This document shows, piece after piece, positions 63,241-64,000 of a stretch of 64,000 nucleotides of DNA. Within the stretch, counting starts at the first letter, position 1. Each line of letters starts with the position of its first letter. The notes under the pieces are model-generated. The model saw only the letters and a program-made list of their open reading frames with translations. It searched no databases and was not told where the DNA came from. A program made the position numbers and the translations under genes. The stretch is from Sialis fuliginosa (lineage: Eukaryota > Arthropoda > Insecta > Megaloptera > Sialidae), in the NCBI GenBank assembly GCA_961205875.1, contig OY540817.1:1550001-1614000 (forward strand), written 5' to 3'.

Positions 63241-64000
63241 TGGAGTCATATAACCGAATTTTTTTTTTGAATAAAACAATCTCTCCCTACAGCAATTTTA
63301 TGATTTTAAAATGTTCTAGGGATCAAGAGTAGTTCATAACTGAGTTTGTGGATTAATCCGTTTTCTGCGCGGTACTTTTTTCACGACTTTTCCGGAAATT
63401 CATCGATTTTTCCTGTTTGCGGTTCGATTTTTCGCGAATATCTCCGCTTCTACTTGATCAATATCGACCAAAAAAAATAGGGTCACTCATAAGGAACCCC
63501 TCTATCGATCTGTGGGAGGCGGAATACTATAACTTAATTTCTAACCTCAAAAAAAATTACAAACTGCGTATATAACAGATTTTTCATTTTTTCTCAATTA
63601 CTTTGCAACAAGTATGAATATTTTGATGAAAATAAGGAAACATATACCTCTTATGATCCTTAATAAACTTACCAAGTTTTATTTCAAAATATATAAAATT
63701 GCCGCTAAAATTTATATTTTCAAAAAAAAATTGATTGGCGCGCCATCTTTGGGCAAACCATCGTAGAGCAATTTTTTTATCGCAAATTGTAGGGTATTTT
63801 ATGCCCTTTTAAATGATGTATATATACATACCCATACATTCTGAAACAAAAAAGTTATTAAGATTTTTCTGATCTGATTTTTGCTTTTTCGGATTGTTGC
63901 CGTAAATACATTTTTCCCGCTTAACTATCATTATTGTTCAAAACAAATTACAAAATTTAAAATCTAGTTAAAAGATGAGTGTTTGAAACAAATTTAAAAT
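63241..64000. other. AT-rich stretch, no feature seen
   Basis: No exon, repeat end or RNA gene recognised to the end of the window. Confidence 0.4.

Overview
This is an AT-rich stretch of eukaryotic, almost certainly arthropod (probably insect) nuclear DNA. The evidence is a spliced metazoan kinase gene with GT-AG introns, a mariner transposase remnant, a Penelope-like element, many hAT-type and TTAA-type MITEs, and an LTR promoter with a TATA box plus an arthropod-style TCAGT initiator. I cannot fix the order of insect. I recognise no rRNA, tRNA or CRISPR array.

One gene is complete: the activated Cdc42 kinase Ack (TNK2/ACK1 orthologue), minus strand, 50860 down to 34609. It has nine coding exons whose phases join without a break into 3252 nt (1083 aa plus stop), in the order SAM-like N-terminus, tyrosine kinase, SH3, CRIB, a long clathrin/AP2/WW-motif linker, and a UBA C-terminus. 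All coding exons are free of repeats, but most introns are filled with transposable elements. Intron 8 is almost entirely a TE composite with 47 and 38 nt of flanking intron.

A second minus-strand gene enters at the left: two in-phase exons (10497-10209 and 4050-3742) encode a Ser- and Tyr-rich protein that I do not recognise and that continues beyond position 1. On the plus strand, two short open segments that follow good splice acceptors (52057-52182 and 60910-61071) look like terminal exons of acidic proteins whose other exons I cannot place.

Region by region: 1-10200 holds repeats and foldback elements around the unknown gene, including a 178-bp solo LTR. 10.9-14.9 kb is a palindromic element hit by three hAT-type elements, one of which carries a fourth. 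15.5-19.5 kb is a roughly 285-bp tandem-unit family with nested hAT MITEs. 19.7-34.5 kb is intergenic and dominated by foldback elements, with a broken mariner transposase at 22.2 kb and an exact 151-bp tandem duplication at 33.3 kb. 34.6-50.9 kb is Ack. 52.3-53.9 kb is a TTAA-flanked palindromic element with a Cys-rich peptide at its centre. 54.1-55.7 kb is two dispersed repeats. 55.8-57.65 kb is an LTR-like unit with 13 copies of an 85-bp minisatellite. 57.9-59.3 kb is GC-rich repeat plus nested hAT elements. The rest is mostly featureless apart from one candidate exon and one repeat copy.

The most unusual signals are: (i) a set of long palindromes sharing only the terminus TACAGG(G)TG; (ii) a Penelope-like 3' end with a hammerhead-ribozyme-like fold; (iii) repeated hAT insertion with exact 8-bp duplications, including two elements abutting at the same octamer; and (iv) an 85-bp array placed just downstream of an LTR core promoter. 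Target-site duplications and splice sites were read by eye. Family names for non-coding elements are inferences from termini and duplication length.
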